NCBI GenBank assembly: GCA_033557675.1
Contig: JAWQRM010000093.1
Span: 1 to 31,210 of the forward strand
Source of the DNA: Coptodactyla brooksi
Lineage: Eukaryota > Arthropoda > Insecta > Coleoptera > Scarabaeidae
Length of the DNA: 31,210 bases
Reading direction: 5' to 3'
The translations under genes and the position numbers were made by a program. Shown piece by piece: positions 30,527 to 31,210 of this stretch. Numbering within the stretch: position 1 is the stretch's first letter; each line of letters starts with the position of its first letter. The notes under the pieces are model-generated. The model did not search any database. It worked only from the letters and a program-made list of their open reading frames with translations, and was not told where the DNA came from.

Positions 30527-31210
30527 TTAAAAAAACGAATCATACTCTTTGATTAATTCATCAACTGAAGGCCGAGATCTCATTTCATATTTAAGGCAAG
30601 CTTTTATCGTTGCAATGATTTTCGGTGGAACCCATTCAGCATCAGGATAATTAATTTTTTGATTGGGATCTAGTATTGCACTTAACTTTGCAAACATGTG
30701 TCCGATATGCTGAAATGGCGTTTTTCGATACACCAGCTGATACAGAATGCAACCCAATGACCAAACATCTGATTTGTAACTTATCTAAAACGAAAATCGT
30801 GACTACCGATTGAACTCTAAATTCTAATAAATATTTAAAACCTTAAACTCAGCTATTCCAGAATCACAACTATTATTTTGAATTGCTTCAGGACTTATAT
30901 AGTTGCATGATCCGATTTGTACATTTTTAACCACTGACGTCATATCGGTTTGTATGGCAGATGCTATTCCAAAATCTATCAATTTTAGTCCTCCACGTGC
31001 AACGAGAAAATTGGCGGGTTTTAGATCAGAATGTATAATTCCTGTAAAGAAATGCTTTTTGAATATTTTGCAAATAAATTCAAATTAACACTTACCATTT
31101 TCATGGATTTGCTTCACAGCGAACAGCATTTCCATCCAATAGTATATCAACATGTATATGGGAAGATGTGTAGTATTTACAGACAGGTCCCTGTGAAGCA
31201 AATCCATGAA
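30527..31210 (-). CDS. Mps1: Mps1/TTK dual-specificity mitotic kinase, 3' part of gene
   Basis: Three exons on the minus strand, 5' end outside the window: 31210-31096 (partial; donor AAATG|GTAAG), 31041-30842 (acceptor TCTTTACAG, donor TTTAAG|GTTTTA) and 30784-30527 (acceptor CGTTTTAG, stop). Joined, they give the kinase C-lobe. YYWMEMLFAVKQIHENG leads to the catalytic loop HSDLKPANFL (the HSD variant of HRD is typical of TTK), then LIDFGIA (DFG), a T-loop with MTSVVKNVQIGSCNYISPEA, DVWSLGCILY, KTPFQHIGHMFAKLSAILDP and a short tail ending KEYDSFF. TTK shares these, notably SDLKPANFL, TSVVK..QVG..NY..PEAI and GKTPFQ..., which separates it from other kinases. It phosphorylates kinetochore MELT repeats in the spindle checkpoint. 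The N-lobe and N-terminal region lie off the right edge. The first exon begins in an inverted duplication (see findings), so its first seven codons are doubtful. Confidence 0.88.
31100..31210. repeat. 20-bp inverted repeat around the first visible Mps1 exon, reaching the window edge
   Basis: Bases 31100-31119 (TTCATGGATTTGCTTCACAG) and 31191-31210 are exact inverse complements with a 71-base spacer. The left arm is genuine Mps1 coding sequence on the minus strand (encoding AVKQIHE). The right arm ends exactly at the window boundary and may continue beyond it. Confidence 0.9.

Noticed and set aside
1..31210. CRISPR arrays, tRNA or rRNA genes, bacterial operons
   Set aside because: No regularly spaced repeats, no recognised cloverleaf or rRNA cores, and exon-intron structure shows a eukaryotic nuclear sequence.

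Overview
The window looks like AT-rich, intron-containing nuclear DNA of an insect. The arguments are a gustatory-receptor-type chemoreceptor gene, short exons with GT..AG boundaries, and a dense mix of insect-style transposons: mariner, Tigger/pogo, hAT, Ty3/gypsy, probable BEL/Pao, LINEs and TA-flanked MITEs. Nothing suggests a bacterial, plasmid or viral replicon: there is no operon, CRISPR array or rRNA, and I recognised no tRNA. The order or species cannot be fixed from the sequence alone.

Four host genes are supported. (1) The last two coding exons of an unidentified coiled-coil protein lie on the + strand (7294-7445 and 9496-9762), followed by a poly(A) signal. (2) A complete two-exon gene on the - strand (14036 to 12404, 389 aa) fits NEPRO, the nucleolus and neural progenitor protein. 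(3) A 7TM gustatory-receptor-like gene on the - strand (27913 to 26690) shows two coding exons; the short last exon with the family's C-terminal signature was not found. (4) The 3' half of the mitotic kinase Mps1/TTK, on the - strand, runs off the right edge (31210 to 30527) with three exons, from just upstream of the catalytic loop to the stop codon.

The rest is mostly transposon graveyard. From left to right: a Tc1/mariner-type transposase remnant (1-600, -); an internally deleted mariner (844-1670); a partial MITE (2071-2165) beside a perfect hairpin; a small foldback (2562-2732); a decayed LINE (3240-5650) containing a complete 157-bp TA-flanked MITE; a mariner-derived 135-bp repeat unit (6044-6190); mariner remnants at 10680-10900, 11170-11430 and 14131-14640; a hAT transposase pseudogene (16130-17730, -); a degenerate Ty3/gypsy element with both LTRs (17977-21339); a pogo/Tigger pseudogene lacking its catalytic core (21510-22480); a possible BEL/Pao scrap (22925-23160); a second internally deleted mariner (25077-25990); and a LINE tail split by a second Tigger (28600-30190).

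I found no new multi-gene system. The signals most worth checking are three. First, two mariner derivatives and one solitary unit share the same rearranged core, and in one copy that core is tandemly duplicated with a 133-bp period. Second, many perfect or near-perfect short-spacer inverted duplications are scattered through the window; one clearly overwrote LINE coding sequence and another sits in the Mps1 exon at the window edge. Third, there is an unidentified coiled-coil gene end with a well-conserved look. All functional calls rest on reading motifs by eye; no database search was run.
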